Source: Frankia sp. AgB32 (GTDB taxonomy: Bacteria; Actinomycetota; Actinomycetes; Frankiales; Frankiaceae). From it: a stretch of 64,000 nt of DNA. The first letter of the stretch is position 1, and each line of letters begins with the position of its first letter. Of the stretch, positions 25,191-34,271 are shown piece by piece. The position numbers were made by a program, and so were the translations under genes. Under the pieces are notes generated by a model that saw nothing but the letters and a program-made list of their open reading frames with translations, ran no database searches and was not told the origin of the DNA. Where the stretch lies: NCBI RefSeq assembly GCF_023243045.1, contig NZ_JALKFX010000023.1:1-64000 (forward strand), given 5' to 3'.

Positions 25191-26441
25191 TCAGTATCGC
25201 CGCATCGTGGACGAGTCCACCTCGGCGTGCCCACCGCGCTCGTCCTGGCGGGTCGGTGGTCCCTGCCCATCCGGGTTCCGCTGCTCATCCGCGGCCTGAT
25301 GCGCACCTGGGGCCTGATGCGCACCCAAGGCCGGACGCGCACCCGGGGTCTGATGCGCACCCGGCGGCCGGCGCGGATGGGCGGGCGGACGGCAGCAGTG
25401 CGCCGCGCAGTCGGCGGGCCAGGGCCCGAACTCCGTCAGCGCCCGACGCGGCAGGTCCGGGTCACGCCACTCGTCGAGGAGTTCCCGCACCATCGCGACG
25501 AACCTGGGATCGGTGCCCACCGTGGCGGCGCGGGTCACCGCCAGCCCGAGCTCGCGTGCTCGGCTCAGGGCGATGACGTCCAGGTCGTACGCGACTTCCA
25601 TGTGATCGCTGATGAAGCCCACCGGCACGAGGACGGCGCTGGCCGGGCCGCCGGCGGCGAGCTCGGCCAGTCGGTCACCGACGTCAGGTTCCAGCCAGGG
25701 GACCGCCGGCGGTCCGCTGCGGCTGCAGAACACCACCTCGGCGGGATGGCGCACGCCCGTTCGCTGCTCGACCCGCGCGGCGATCGCTGCCGCGACCGCG
25801 CCCAACTGGCGCGAGTAGGCATCGCCGTCGGGCCCGCTGGTCCGAGCCTGGGAAAGCGGCAGGGAGTGGGCGGTGAACAGCAGGTGGGCGTCGGCCCGCG
25901 ACGAAGCCGGCAGGTCCGCCAGCGCGGCCAGGCAGTGGTCCACCATCGGCTCGACGAACCCGGGATGGTCGAAGAACAGCCGCAGTTTGACCAGTTCCGG
26001 GCGGGGCGCCCCGGGCGCGAGCACGGTGAGCGCGTCGGCGAGGTTCTCGCGGTACTGCCGGCACCCGGAGTACGACGAGAACGCCGAGGTGACGAAGCAG
26101 GCCGCCCGGCGGACCCCGTCAGCCGCCATCCGTGCGACGGTGTCGCTCAGGTAGGGCGCCCAGTTCCGGTTGCCCCAGTACACCGGCAGCTCCGGCAGGC
26201 ACGCCCGCAGCGCGGCGGCGAACGCCCGGTTCTGGTCGTTGAGCGGGCTGCGGCCGCCGAACATCGCGTACTGCTCGGCGACGGTGGCGAGGCGGGAGGC
26301 GGGCACGTCCCGGCCGGCCGTGACATTACGCAGGAACGGCGCGACATCGTCGGGCCCCTCCGGGCCGCCGAAGGACACCAGCAGCAGCGCGTCGAACTCC
26401 TCGCCCCCGCCGCGTCGGCCGGATGGTGCGCCGCCGGTCAC
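25191..26441 (-). CDS. hemH: Coproporphyrin/protoporphyrin ferrochelatase (416 aa)
   Basis: Inserts Fe(II) into the porphyrin in haem synthesis; in actinobacteria the usual substrate is coproporphyrin III (name cpfC). Family marks: DALLLVSFGGPEGPDDV, the region GNRNWAPYLSDTV, SAFSSYSGCRQYRENL, LLFTAHSLPLSQ with the active-site His, and FISDHMEVAYDLD. A cysteine in SGCRQYRE and three in DCAAHCC near residue 345 match the ligand pattern for the [2Fe-2S] cluster of actinobacterial ferrochelatases. The C-terminal extension (about 355-416) is a run of PGAHQ-type repeats encoded by 18-bp near-repeats at 25270-25375; it is atypical and probably disordered. Its start overlaps the stop of the upstream small gene. 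Confidence 0.94.
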   Translation of the reverse strand: MTGGAPSGRRGGGEEFDALLLVSFGGPEGPDDVAPFLRNVTAGRDVPASRLATVAEQYAMFGGRSPLNDQNRAFAAALRACLPELPVYWGNRNWAPYLSDTVARMAADGVRRAACFVTSAFSSYSGCRQYRENLADALTVLAPGAPRPELVKLRLFFDHPGFVEPMVDHCLAALADLPASSRADAHLLFTAHSLPLSQARTSGPDGDAYSRQLGAVAAAIAARVEQRTGVRHPAEVVFCSRSGPPAVPWLEPDVGDRLAELAAGGPASAVLVPVGFISDHMEVAYDLDVIALSRARELGLAVTRAATVGTDPRFVAMVRELLDEWRDPDLPRRALTEFGPWPADCAAHCCRPPAHPRRPPGAHQTPGARPALGAHQAPGAHQAADEQRNPDGQGPPTRQDERGGHAEVDSSTMRRY

Positions 26442-26743
26442 CGCGACACGCGGCCGGCGATATCGGCCGGATAGGTCGGAAAATAACGGCTGATGGTCGA
26501 CAGCTCGAAGGATCGCAGGATCGACCGCGCGGACTCCCGGGTGAGCAGGTACTCGAAAGACGCGCGCACCAGGGCGATCTGGCCCGGCTCGTCCTCGACG
26601 GCGATCCCGGTCGCCGCGAGCACCTTGTCGTCGACCCGCACCTGATAGGTGAAGGACAGTCCCGGCACACCGGGCGAGGTCTCCTCGGCGACTGTCACCT
26701 CGAAGTCACGGCCACCGCGCGGTTCCACCCGAATCACGCTCAT
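26438..26743 (-). CDS. Conserved small protein upstream of ferrochelatase (101 aa)
   Basis: Not assigned a function. Compact, highly charged protein starting MSVIRVEPRGGRDFEVTV with a predicted beta-rich N-terminal half (LSFTYQVRVDDKVLAATG) and a helical C-terminus (ALVRASFEYLLTRESARSILRSFELSTISRYFP). ATG at 26743. The stop overlaps the ferrochelatase start (ATGA), so the two are translationally coupled; the product may serve haem synthesis or iron handling, but that rests on position only. Confidence 0.78.
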   Translation of the reverse strand: MSVIRVEPRGGRDFEVTVAEETSPGVPGLSFTYQVRVDDKVLAATGIAVEDEPGQIALVRASFEYLLTRESARSILRSFELSTISRYFPTYPADIAGRVSR

Positions 26744-26989
26744 CGGACCCACTCCCTCGTGGCCGCGCCGACCTGCCGCCGCCACGGCGGTCACCGGACG
26801 GAAGGCCCGGGATCCACGGGCCGGGGACCGAAGGCCGCGACGCGGGGCCCCGGCCCGGCGGCGCGGCACGGCTGCGCCGTCCACGATATCCGCAGCCGCC
26901 GCGTCGTACCCACCCACGGGCCGCCGCGGCCCGGCCGGGCCTGGCCCGCGCCGACGGCCGCGCTCACGGCGCTGATGCCGTCCTCCCGG

Positions 26990-27706
26990 TCAGTGCCCCA
27001 TACTCAGGCCGCCGTCGACCGGGATCAGCGCGCCGTTGATGTAGGCCGCGGCCGGCGAGGCCAGGAACGCCACCAGCGCCGCGACATCCGCCGGCTCCCC
27101 CATCCGACCGCCGGGCACCGCGGCGGTCAGCGCCTGCCGCTGGGTGTCCGTCAACGCGTCGGTCATGTCCGTGCGGATCGGTCCAGGGGCCACGACGTTC
27201 GCGGTGATGTTGCGCGGGGCGAGCTCGCGGGCCAGGGACCGGGCGAACCCGATCAGGCCCGCCTTGGACGCCGCGTAGTTCGACTGCCCCGGTCCCCCGA
27301 CGGACGCCACGACGGACGACACGAAGATCAGGCGTCCGCGGCGCAGGCGCATCATCGGCCGCGCGGCCCGCTTCGCCACCCGGTAGGCGCCGAGCAGATT
27401 GGTGTCGACGACCTCCTGGAAGGCGTCCTCGCTCATCGTGGCCAGCAGCGTGTCACGCACGATGCCGGCGTTCGACACGACGATCTCGACGGGGCCGAAC
27501 TCGGCCTCCACCTCGGAGAACGCCTTGTCCACGCTCTCCGCGTTGGTGACGTCCAGCCGGACCCCCAGCATGCCCTCGGGGGCCGTCCCGCCCCGGCTCC
27601 CCACCGCGACCCGCTCCCCCGCGGCGGCGAGCGCGGCGGCACAGGCGGCACCAATACCGCGATTACCACCCGTGACCAGGGCGACGCGGCCCTCGTTTTC
27701 GACCAT
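26990..27706 (-). CDS. fabG: 3-oxoacyl-ACP reductase, FabG/SDR family (238 aa)
   Basis: NADPH-dependent short-chain dehydrogenase of fatty-acid elongation (beta-ketoacyl-ACP to beta-hydroxyacyl-ACP). Cofactor motif TGGNRGIG, NAGIVRD, catalytic Ser in SSVVAS and Y-x3-K in NYAASKAG, and the FabG-type APGPIRTDMT loop. The start ATG at 27706 gives the normal FabG N-terminus (RVALVTGG). In mycobacteria the equivalent fabG1 is followed by inhA; here an InhA-type gene is found 4 kb away with other genes in between. Confidence 0.92.
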   Translation of the reverse strand: MVENEGRVALVTGGNRGIGAACAAALAAAGERVAVGSRGGTAPEGMLGVRLDVTNAESVDKAFSEVEAEFGPVEIVVSNAGIVRDTLLATMSEDAFQEVVDTNLLGAYRVAKRAARPMMRLRRGRLIFVSSVVASVGGPGQSNYAASKAGLIGFARSLARELAPRNITANVVAPGPIRTDMTDALTDTQRQALTAAVPGGRMGEPADVAALVAFLASPAAAYINGALIPVDGGLSMGH

Positions 27707-27871
27707 GGCGGGATAGTAACCGTCCGACCCGCCGCGCCCGGGCTTCACCCGACCCACGACACCCGGCGCTGTCCCCACCGGCGGCCACCCGGACATCCCC
27801 GCGCCGTCACCCCGTCGCGCGATCCGGTGACGCGCCGGATGCGGCACGATGTCACGTATGCGGGGTCAGGA

Positions 27872-28180
27872 ATGCGGGTGACCATCCGGGTGCAGCCCGG
27901 CGCCGCCCGGCCAGGCGTGGGCGGGTCCTGGGCGGATCCGCAGGCCGGCACCGCCCTGGTCGTCCGGGTGGCCGAGCGCGCCGTCGACGGGCGCGCCACC
28001 GAAGCGGCGCTGCGCGCGCTCGCCGACGCCCTCGGCCTGCGCCGCGCCGACCTGCGGCTCGCTCGGGGCGCGACCAGCCGCCTCAAGTCCGTCGAGGTGA
28101 CGCCGGACCCGGCCGACGAACCCGCCCTGCGCACCCGGATCGACCGCCTCCTCGGCGGCGCCGGCTCCGAGCCGCGCTGA
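27872..28180 (+). CDS. DUF167/YggU family protein (102 aa)
   Basis: Small soluble protein of the widely conserved YggU/DUF167 family: RVTIRVQPGAARPGVGG, LVVRVAERAVDGRATEAALRALADALG and RLARGATSRLKSVEV correspond to the conserved beta-alpha core. Function unknown. The ATG at 27872 gives the normal family start; an in-frame ATG at 27839 would add 11 residues. Divergent from fabG. Confidence 0.88.
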   Translation: MRVTIRVQPGAARPGVGGSWADPQAGTALVVRVAERAVDGRATEAALRALADALGLRRADLRLARGATSRLKSVEVTPDPADEPALRTRIDRLLGGAGSEPR

Positions 28181-29004
28181 CAGCCGCGCCACCCGCCACC
28201 CGCCACCCGCCGCCCTCCACGGCCACCCGCCGCCACCGCCACCGCGTCGGCGGTGGCTGCACGGCTGAGCGGCTTCCTGATCTCTTCCGCAGGGATAAAT
28301 CGGTCGTGGAGCCCTGCGGAAGAGACAGGAACCTCCGCTCCCACGCCGACCGCCGCCGACAATCAGGTACCGGCCCCGCGGAGCAGCCCATCGGAGCAGG
28401 TCTGACCTGGTCCTGGCGGGACGAGTCCGGCCGCGTGGCAGCGGCCCGGCCTCGTCGCTCTGCGCGCCTGTGTCCGACCCGGCCGGCGGCGCGGGACCGC
28501 AGATGCTGAAATGGTGCGAAACACCGCCACGGCCGCGGCATCGCTCCGAGGGACGGTCGGGCGGGACGGGAGCCCGGCCGGAACCTGCCGGGCTGGCCAC
28601 ACGCGGTGCACGTCATCGCGGATCCGGCTGACGGCGCAACCTCCGGCCAGCCTGACACGTCCGGACATGGGGAGGTCCTCGTCATGGGACGGAGGCCGAG
28701 CATGCGCAGGCCGGATGCACGACCGGCCGACGCTCCACACGGATACACCGGTCGGGGGGAGTTGACCATTGGACCCGACGACGCCGGACCAGACAGCGCC
28801 CTGTCTGCCGGCATCCCCCTCGACGGCAGTCCCCTCGACGGCACCACGCACGACGGCACCACGCACGACGGCACCGCCGACGCCAGCCGCGACGCCCCCA
28901 CCAGCGACGGCGCCATCCGTCACGACGACGCAGCCGACGACCGTGTGCCGGAGCGCACCGCACCGCGCGACACGTCGTCCCCGTATCCGGGAAGGGACGA
29001 CGCC
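28181..29004. other. Region between DUF167 and the E1-like gene
   Basis: About 820 nt. It opens with short CCACCCGCC repeats (28190-28250), then the long inverted repeat at 28274-28331. From 28606 the frame of the downstream gene is open, but its sequence is low complexity (GACGGCACCACGCAC tandem units at about 28850-28880), so coding is doubtful. A GGGGGGAG purine run at 28756-28763 precedes TTG codons and could mark an upstream start. Confidence 0.4.
28274..28331. repeat. Long near-perfect inverted repeat (20-bp stem)
   Basis: TTCCTG (28274-28279), one bulged A, then a 14-bp arm (28281-28294) pair with 28312-28325 and CAGGAA (28326-28331), giving 20 bp of uninterrupted complementarity apart from the bulge, around a 17-nt loop. 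It lies 94 nt past the DUF167 stop. No U-tract follows. It could be a terminator, a structured RNA element or the end of a lost mobile element. Confidence 0.7.
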
Positions 29005-31716
29005 ATGGTGACCCCGACCATTGCCAGAAGCTCACCCAGCGGCGCGACCGCACAGGCCGCGGGCCTGCCGAACGGCCACCAGGTTCCTCCCGGCGACGTC
29101 GACGGCGCGCCGGTGCCGGGGCCGCCGGGTGGCGTGCTCGACCTCGCGGCGCTGGCGACCCTCGACGAGCGACTGCGCGTCGCCGCCGCCGGGATCATCG
29201 GTGCGGGTGTGCGGTCCGGGCGGCGCTCCGCCGCCGCCGCCCGGCGCGACCGGGCGGGTGCCGCGGCGGCGGCGAGCGTCGCCACCGTGCTGTGGTTCGA
29301 CGCACTGCGCGCCGAGGACCGGGTCAGCGTGACCCCGCATGCCGCCTCTCTCGTCCTCGCCGTCCATCAGGTGCTCGAGGACGCACGGGCGGCGGACGGC
29401 GCCGACGGCGCGGCCCGGCCCGGCACCACGCTGGACGCTTGGTCCCGGCCGGACGCCGCGCCGAACCCCGGCCCGCTGCGGATGCTCGGCGCCGGCAACG
29501 TCGGGCCGAGCGGAACGGTGTGGGCGGCGCTGGCCCGGCGTTTCGCCGGCGAGCGCTTCGACCTCGCGCCCAGGGGCCGGCAGATCTGCCTGGTCGACTT
29601 CGCCGAGCTGCGTGACCCGGCGGTGTGGGAAACGATCACCGATGAGCGGGTCGCCCATCTCGGCGAGCTGTTCTGGGTGGTCACGGTGGCCGGTGGCGGG
29701 ATCGCCGCCGGTGGGGCGGCCGGCCCCGGCGGGGAGGCGGCCCGGGGTGTCGGCGGGCCCGGGGGTGTCGGCGGGCCCGCCCGGGCGGCGCGGATGTTCG
29801 AGGCCGCAGGGTGGCAGGTGCTCTCGGTGCGTTTCGGCCGGCGGCTCGCGGCCCTGCTCGAGCGACCCGGTGGCCACGCGCTGAGGGCCCGCCTGGACCA
29901 GCTCACCCCGGCGCAGTACCGGGAGCTGCTGCACGCCCGCGGCACGGAGCTGCGCCGCCAGCTCGCCGGGCCGGGCGCCACCGGCGTCGGCATCAGCCGG
30001 CTGTTGGACACGCTCAGCGACGAGGAGATCCTCGCCTGCCTGTGCGACCTCGGCGGCCACGACATCCCCCTGCTCATCGACGCGTTCGACGAGGTCGTCG
30101 CCGACCGGCCGACCGTCCTGTTCGCCTACACCGACGACCGCCTCACCCCGGATGACGAGCCCCGCCCCGACGAGGTGCCCACCGCCGACGAACTCACCGC
30201 CGACCAACGCGCCGCCGACGAACGCGCCGCCGACGAACTCGCCGCCGACGAACTCGCCGCCGGCAGGCTGGCCGGCGGCGAGCCGCCGCACGTCGGCGCC
30301 CTCGGGGCGCCGGCCGGGCGGGAACCTGGCGTGGTCGCCGCCGCGGACGGCGCCGTTGCGCTGCGGCCGGGTCGCGCGGATCTCGAACCGCTGCCGTGGA
30401 GTTCCGGGGCCCGTCGGCTCGCCCGGCACGTCGCCCGGTATCTGGACCGGGCGCCCGTCGCGGCGCGGGCTCCGGCGCGGGTTCCGGCGCAGGCGGGGCG
30501 CGCGTTCCCGAACTGGATCTCCACCCAGGACGCGTTCGGCGCGTTGCTGCGTGACCTGCCCGGGCTCGCGCCGCACGCCACCGCGGCGGTGGTCACGATC
30601 AGCACCCGGGCGGCCGACCCGGTGCTGGCCGGCTGGCTGGCTGCGGCGGGCCGGTCATCGGCTGATCCCGGCACCGCCCCGGAGCCGGCCGCACCGCGAC
30701 CGCTGCCCCCGGCGGGCGGCGACGCCGGCCACGCCAGCCCCATCAACCACACCGGCAGCTCCGGCAGCTCCGGCCACGGTGGCGACACCGGTCAGGCTGG
30801 CGCGACCGCGGACGGGCGGCCCAGTGGACGACACGTCGCCGGTGGGTTGTCCGCGGCGGCGTTCGGCGGGGTGCTCGGTTCACTCGGGGTGGCGTGGAGC
30901 CGCCAGGGCCTGCCGCTGCTGCCGATCGGCGTCGCCGACGAGGCGTCCGCCGGCCGGATGCTGCCGGGCTGGCTCGCCGCCTGTGAGGCGGACGCGCGCA
31001 GCGTCCTCGCGGTGGCCGACACCGGGTTCGAACCGGCGGCCAGGGCGCTGGTCTGGAGCGGCGGCGAGGGCGTGCCCACGGCAGTCGCGGCGACCTGGCA
31101 GCCGGCGTTCGCGGCCGACCTGGCCTGGTGTCTGCTCGCCGGCCTCGGCCGCCTCGCCCGTCTCGACGGCGCGGCCAGCCTGATCCGGCTGTCCGCCCGG
31201 CCGGTGGACCAGCGCCTCGCCGAGCTGCCCGTGGACCCCGACGGGCTGCGCCGGCGCCAGGCGCTGGTTCTCGCGGGCGGTTACCGGCTGCACGACGGCG
31301 GTCCCGGCGCCGTCGTCACCCTGGTCGGGGTGGGCCCGGTGATGCCGGAGGTGCTCGACGCGGCGGCGCGGCTGCGGGCCGGGCTGCGCCGTGAGGTCAG
31401 CGTGGTGTGCCTGACCTCGCCGAACGCGGTGTTCCACGCGTTGCAGGCCCGGCGCGGACTGGCCGAGGGGTCGGACGCGCTGCTCGCCGAGCTGTTCCCG
31501 GCGCAGCGTCGCGGCCCGATCGTCACCGTGGTGGACGGCGACCCGCGGACGCTGAGCTTCCTCGCCGGCGTGCACGGCGATCCGATCTCCACGCTCGGAT
31601 CGGCCGCGCCGCCGCCCGGCACGGCCCCGCCCACCGGGCCGGCCGCCGCCCCCGTGCCGGTCGACACGATCATCGGCACCGCGCTGGACCTCGTCGACGA
31701 GGCCGCGCAGGGCTGA
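29005..31716 (+). CDS. Pyruvate dehydrogenase E1 (AceE)-like protein with degenerate cofactor motifs (903 aa)
   Basis: Homologue of homodimeric 2-oxo-acid dehydrogenase E1/transketolase-like enzymes over most of its length: RAEDRVSVTPHAASLV, MFEAAGWQVLSVRFGRRLA (with PGGHALRARLD), DLGGHDIPLLIDAF...DRPTVLFAYT (about 348-375), ISTQDAFG (about 505), SRQGLPLLPIG (about 632), ATWQPAFAADLAWCLL (about 695) and LAGGYRL. The thiamine diphosphate site is not conserved: where family members have GDxE(L/M)DE followed by a VDFN/NCN segment, this protein has VDFAELRD and VVTVAGGG; the EGGAHQS loop is also absent. Two repetitive acidic/Ala inserts (for example ADELAADELAA) interrupt it. Probably a pseudoenzyme or a divergent partner. 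ATG at 29005 has GAAGGGA upstream; the frame stays open to 28606. Confidence 0.78.
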   Translation: MVTPTIARSSPSGATAQAAGLPNGHQVPPGDVDGAPVPGPPGGVLDLAALATLDERLRVAAAGIIGAGVRSGRRSAAAARRDRAGAAAAASVATVLWFDALRAEDRVSVTPHAASLVLAVHQVLEDARAADGADGAARPGTTLDAWSRPDAAPNPGPLRMLGAGNVGPSGTVWAALARRFAGERFDLAPRGRQICLVDFAELRDPAVWETITDERVAHLGELFWVVTVAGGGIAAGGAAGPGGEAARGVGGPGGVGGPARAARMFEAAGWQVLSVRFGRRLAALLERPGGHALRARLDQLTPAQYRELLHARGTELRRQLAGPGATGVGISRLLDTLSDEEILACLCDLGGHDIPLLIDAFDEVVADRPTVLFAYTDDRLTPDDEPRPDEVPTADELTADQRAADERAADELAADELAAGRLAGGEPPHVGALGAPAGREPGVVAAADGAVALRPGRADLEPLPWSSGARRLARHVARYLDRAPVAARAPARVPAQAGRAFPNWISTQDAFGALLRDLPGLAPHATAAVVTISTRAADPVLAGWLAAAGRSSADPGTAPEPAAPRPLPPAGGDAGHASPINHTGSSGSSGHGGDTGQAGATADGRPSGRHVAGGLSAAAFGGVLGSLGVAWSRQGLPLLPIGVADEASAGRMLPGWLAACEADARSVLAVADTGFEPAARALVWSGGEGVPTAVAATWQPAFAADLAWCLLAGLGRLARLDGAASLIRLSARPVDQRLAELPVDPDGLRRRQALVLAGGYRLHDGGPGAVVTLVGVGPVMPEVLDAAARLRAGLRREVSVVCLTSPNAVFHALQARRGLAEGSDALLAELFPAQRRGPIVTVVDGDPRTLSFLAGVHGDPISTLGSAAPPPGTAPPTGPAAAPVPVDTIIGTALDLVDEAAQG

Positions 31717-31742
31717 CCCGCGGCCGCCGTCACCCCGTCGGG

Positions 31743-32516
31743 TCAGACGCCGACGGCGTGCACGCCGCCGTCCACGTGGACGGTTTCGCCGGTGGTCGCC
31801 GGGAACCAGTCCGACAGCAGCGCGACGCAGGCCTGGGCGGCGGGCGTCGTGTCGTGCACGCTCCAGCCGAGCGGCGCCCGGCCGTCCCAGACCTCCTCGA
31901 ACTGGCTGAAGCCCGGGATGCTCTTGGCCGCCATCGTCCGCAGCGGCCCGGCGGCGACGAGGTTCACCCGCACCCCCCGCGGGCCGAGGTCGCGGGCGAG
32001 GTAGCGGGCGGCCGACGCCAGGCCGGCCTTGGCGACGCCCATCCAGTCGTAGGACGGCCAGGCCACCGAGGCGTCGAAGTCGAGCCCGACGACGGACGCC
32101 TTCTCGCCGAACAACGGCAGCGTGGCCCGGGTCAGCGACGCCAGCGACCAGGTCGAGACCTGCAGCGCGGTGCCGACCTCCGACCAGGCGGCCTCGACGA
32201 ACGGCTTGCCGCCGAGGACCGACTCGGGCGCGAAACCGATCGCGTGCAGCACCCCGTCGAGGCCGTCGACGTGTTCGAGCACCCGCTCGGCGAGGCCGGC
32301 GAGCTGCTCCTCGTCGGTGACGTCGAGCTCGACGACGGGGGCCTCGGTGGGCAGCCGCCGGGAGATCCGGCGGGTCAGGGACAGGCCCCGGCCGAAGCCG
32401 GAGAGGACGACCCGCGCGCCCTGCTCCTGGGCGATGCGGGCGACGCTGAACGCGATGGACGCCTCGGTGAGGACGCCGGTGACAAGGATGCGCTTACCTT
32501 CGAGGAGACCGGTCAT
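31743..32516 (-). CDS. Enoyl-ACP reductase, InhA/FabI family (257 aa)
   Basis: NADH-dependent reductase for the last step of each fatty-acid elongation round. N-terminal MTGLLEGKRILVTGVLTEASIAFSVARIAQEQGA is the InhA/FabI signature, and YDWMGVAKAGL carries the Y-x6-K catalytic pair in the same form as mycobacterial InhA (YNWMTVAKSAL). The substrate-loop region AAGPLRTMAAKSIPG is also typical. The ATG at 32516 fits the family start; an in-frame start seven codons upstream is possible. Not adjacent to fabG as in mycobacteria. Likely essential. Confidence 0.95.
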   Translation of the reverse strand: MTGLLEGKRILVTGVLTEASIAFSVARIAQEQGARVVLSGFGRGLSLTRRISRRLPTEAPVVELDVTDEEQLAGLAERVLEHVDGLDGVLHAIGFAPESVLGGKPFVEAAWSEVGTALQVSTWSLASLTRATLPLFGEKASVVGLDFDASVAWPSYDWMGVAKAGLASAARYLARDLGPRGVRVNLVAAGPLRTMAAKSIPGFSQFEEVWDGRAPLGWSVHDTTPAAQACVALLSDWFPATTGETVHVDGGVHAVGV

Positions 32517-32582
32517 GGGCCGCATCCTGCCAAACATCGCGCCCGGCGCGGGGGTCCCCGGGCAGGAAGGCCGGTGCGCCGG

Positions 32583-33767
32583 TCAGGTGCGGGCGGCCAG
32601 GCGCCGCCGGCAGGCCCGGGTGACCGGTTCGACGAAGCGCGCCGCCAACGGGCCGATGATGGCCATGAGCAGCACATAACAGGCGGCGAGCGGGCCGAGT
32701 CTGGGCTCGATGCCGGCGGCGACCGCGAGCCCCGCGATGACGATGGAGAACTCGCCGCGGGCGACGAGCGCCGCGCCGGCCCGGAACCGGCCCATCGTGC
32801 CGATCCCCGCGGAGCGCGCCGCCCACCAGCCGGTGATCACCTTCGTGACGACGCCGGCGAGGGCCAGCAGGGAGCCGGCGAGCAGCGCCGAGGGGATCTC
32901 CGCCGGCTCGGTCTGCATGCCGAAGAAGACGAAGAACACCGCAGCGAACAGGTCCCGCAGCGGGCTGAGCACCTCCGCCGCGCCCTCGGCGACCGGGCCG
33001 GACAGGGCGATGCCGACGAGGAACGCGCCGACCGCGGTGGACACCTGCATGCGCTGGGCGAGCCCGGCGACGAGCAGCGCGAGGCCCAGCACCCGCAGCA
33101 GCAGAATCTCGTCGTTGCGGTCCGCCTTCGGGTTGAACACCAGCCGGGTGACCTTGGGGCTGTGCTTCAGCGCGAGCCAGAGCACCACGGCGAGCAGGCC
33201 GAGGGCGATGGCGACGGTCAGCGAGCCGCGGGCGACCGTCTGGTGGGCCAGCAGCGCGGTGAGCACCGGCAGGTAGACGGCCATCGCGAGGTCCTCGAGC
33301 ACGAGCACGGACAGCACGACCGGGGTCTCCCGGTTACCGAGCCGGCCGAGGTCACCGAGCACCTTCGCGATGATGCCGGACGACGAGATCGCCGTGACCC
33401 CGCCGAGCACGACGGCCGCCACCGGGCCCCAGCCGAGCACGAAGGCGGCGATGATCCCGGGGGCGGAGTTGAGGACCAGGTCGAGCACGCCCGCGCGGGC
33501 GTTGCTGCGCAGGCCGGAGAGCAGCTCCGTGGCCGTGTACTCCAGGCCGAGGGTGAGCAGCAGCAGGACGACACCGATCTCCGCGCCGACCTGGATGAAC
33601 TCCTCGCTCGCACCGAGCGAGATCAGGCCGCCCTTGCCGACGGCGAGGCCACCGAGGAGGTAGAGCGGGATCGGCGAGATGCCGACCCGCAGCGCGAGGT
33701 GCCCGAGGATGCCCAGGGAGAACAGGACCCCCCCGAGCTCGAGGAAGATGTTTGTCGTCGAATGCAC
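32583..33767 (-). CDS. CPA2-type cation/proton antiporter, KhtU/KefB-like (394 aa)
   Basis: Inner-membrane monovalent cation:H+ antiporter. About 12 membrane helices fill the protein, with the CPA2 features VGAEIGVVLLLLTLGLEY, SSSGIIAKVL and SVLVLEDLAMAVYLPVL, then VGIALSGP. It lacks the cytosolic RCK domain of KefB/C; that function is supplied by the gene just upstream (21 nt gap), as in the Bacillus KhtT-KhtU pair, which exports K+ at high K+ or alkaline pH. ATG at 33767. The C-terminal end is a short basic tail. Confidence 0.92.
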   Translation of the reverse strand: MHSTTNIFLELGGVLFSLGILGHLALRVGISPIPLYLLGGLAVGKGGLISLGASEEFIQVGAEIGVVLLLLTLGLEYTATELLSGLRSNARAGVLDLVLNSAPGIIAAFVLGWGPVAAVVLGGVTAISSSGIIAKVLGDLGRLGNRETPVVLSVLVLEDLAMAVYLPVLTALLAHQTVARGSLTVAIALGLLAVVLWLALKHSPKVTRLVFNPKADRNDEILLLRVLGLALLVAGLAQRMQVSTAVGAFLVGIALSGPVAEGAAEVLSPLRDLFAAVFFVFFGMQTEPAEIPSALLAGSLLALAGVVTKVITGWWAARSAGIGTMGRFRAGAALVARGEFSIVIAGLAVAAGIEPRLGPLAACYVLLMAIIGPLAARFVEPVTRACRRRLAART

Positions 33768-33788
33768 TCGCGATGGCCGTCCGGCTCG

Positions 33789-34271
33789 TCAACCGTTGCG
33801 GAGCAACGCCGCGACGGACGCGGTGTTCTCCGGGGTCCCGACAACGACCACGATGTCGCCGGCGTCGAATCTGAAGTCGGGCCGCGGGGAGGCGTGCACG
33901 ACCTGGTCACGCACGACCGCCACGATGGACGCGCCGGTGCGGGTGCGGGCCCGGGTGTCGCCGAGCGGCCGCCCGGCGTACGGCGAGCTCGGGTCGATCG
34001 CGATCTGATCGCCGACAAGCCCGGCGAACGCACTGCTGATGTCCGCCAGCTTCTCGACGATGTGTGGCGCCCCGAGCAGCTCGGACAGCGCGTCGCTCTC
34101 CTCCGCGGTCAGCGTGACGCACTCGCCGACGGCGTCGCTGTCCTCCGCGTCGTACAGCACCAGGTCACGCCGGCCGTGATGACGGGACACCACCCCGATC
34201 CGCCGTCCGCTGCGGGTCTGGAAGTCGTGGCGCAGCCCGATCCCAGGCAGAGCCGTCTCCTCGATGTCCAC
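33789..34271 (-). CDS. KhtT-like RCK_C regulatory subunit (160 aa)
   Basis: Cytosolic gating subunit for the adjoining antiporter. The N-terminal domain VDIEETALPGIGLRHDFQTRSGRRIGVVSRHHGRRDL matches KhtT. The C-terminal half is an RCK_C (TrkA-C) domain (TRTGASIVAVVR, DAGDIVVVVGT) that in KhtT binds c-di-AMP and inhibits the transporter. GTG at 34271 gives the family start; an in-frame ATG/GTG at 34331 would add 20 residues without homology. Gene order KhtT then KhtU with a 21-nt gap supports an operon. Confidence 0.88.
   Translation of the reverse strand: MDIEETALPGIGLRHDFQTRSGRRIGVVSRHHGRRDLVLYDAEDSDAVGECVTLTAEESDALSELLGAPHIVEKLADISSAFAGLVGDQIAIDPSSPYAGRPLGDTRARTRTGASIVAVVRDQVVHASPRPDFRFDAGDIVVVVGTPENTASVAALLRNG

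Noticed and set aside
28606-29004. Longer N-terminus of the E1-like protein
   Set aside because: The frame is open, but the added 133 residues are low complexity with tandem repeats, and the ATG at 29005 has a better ribosome-binding site. Kept only as an alternative.
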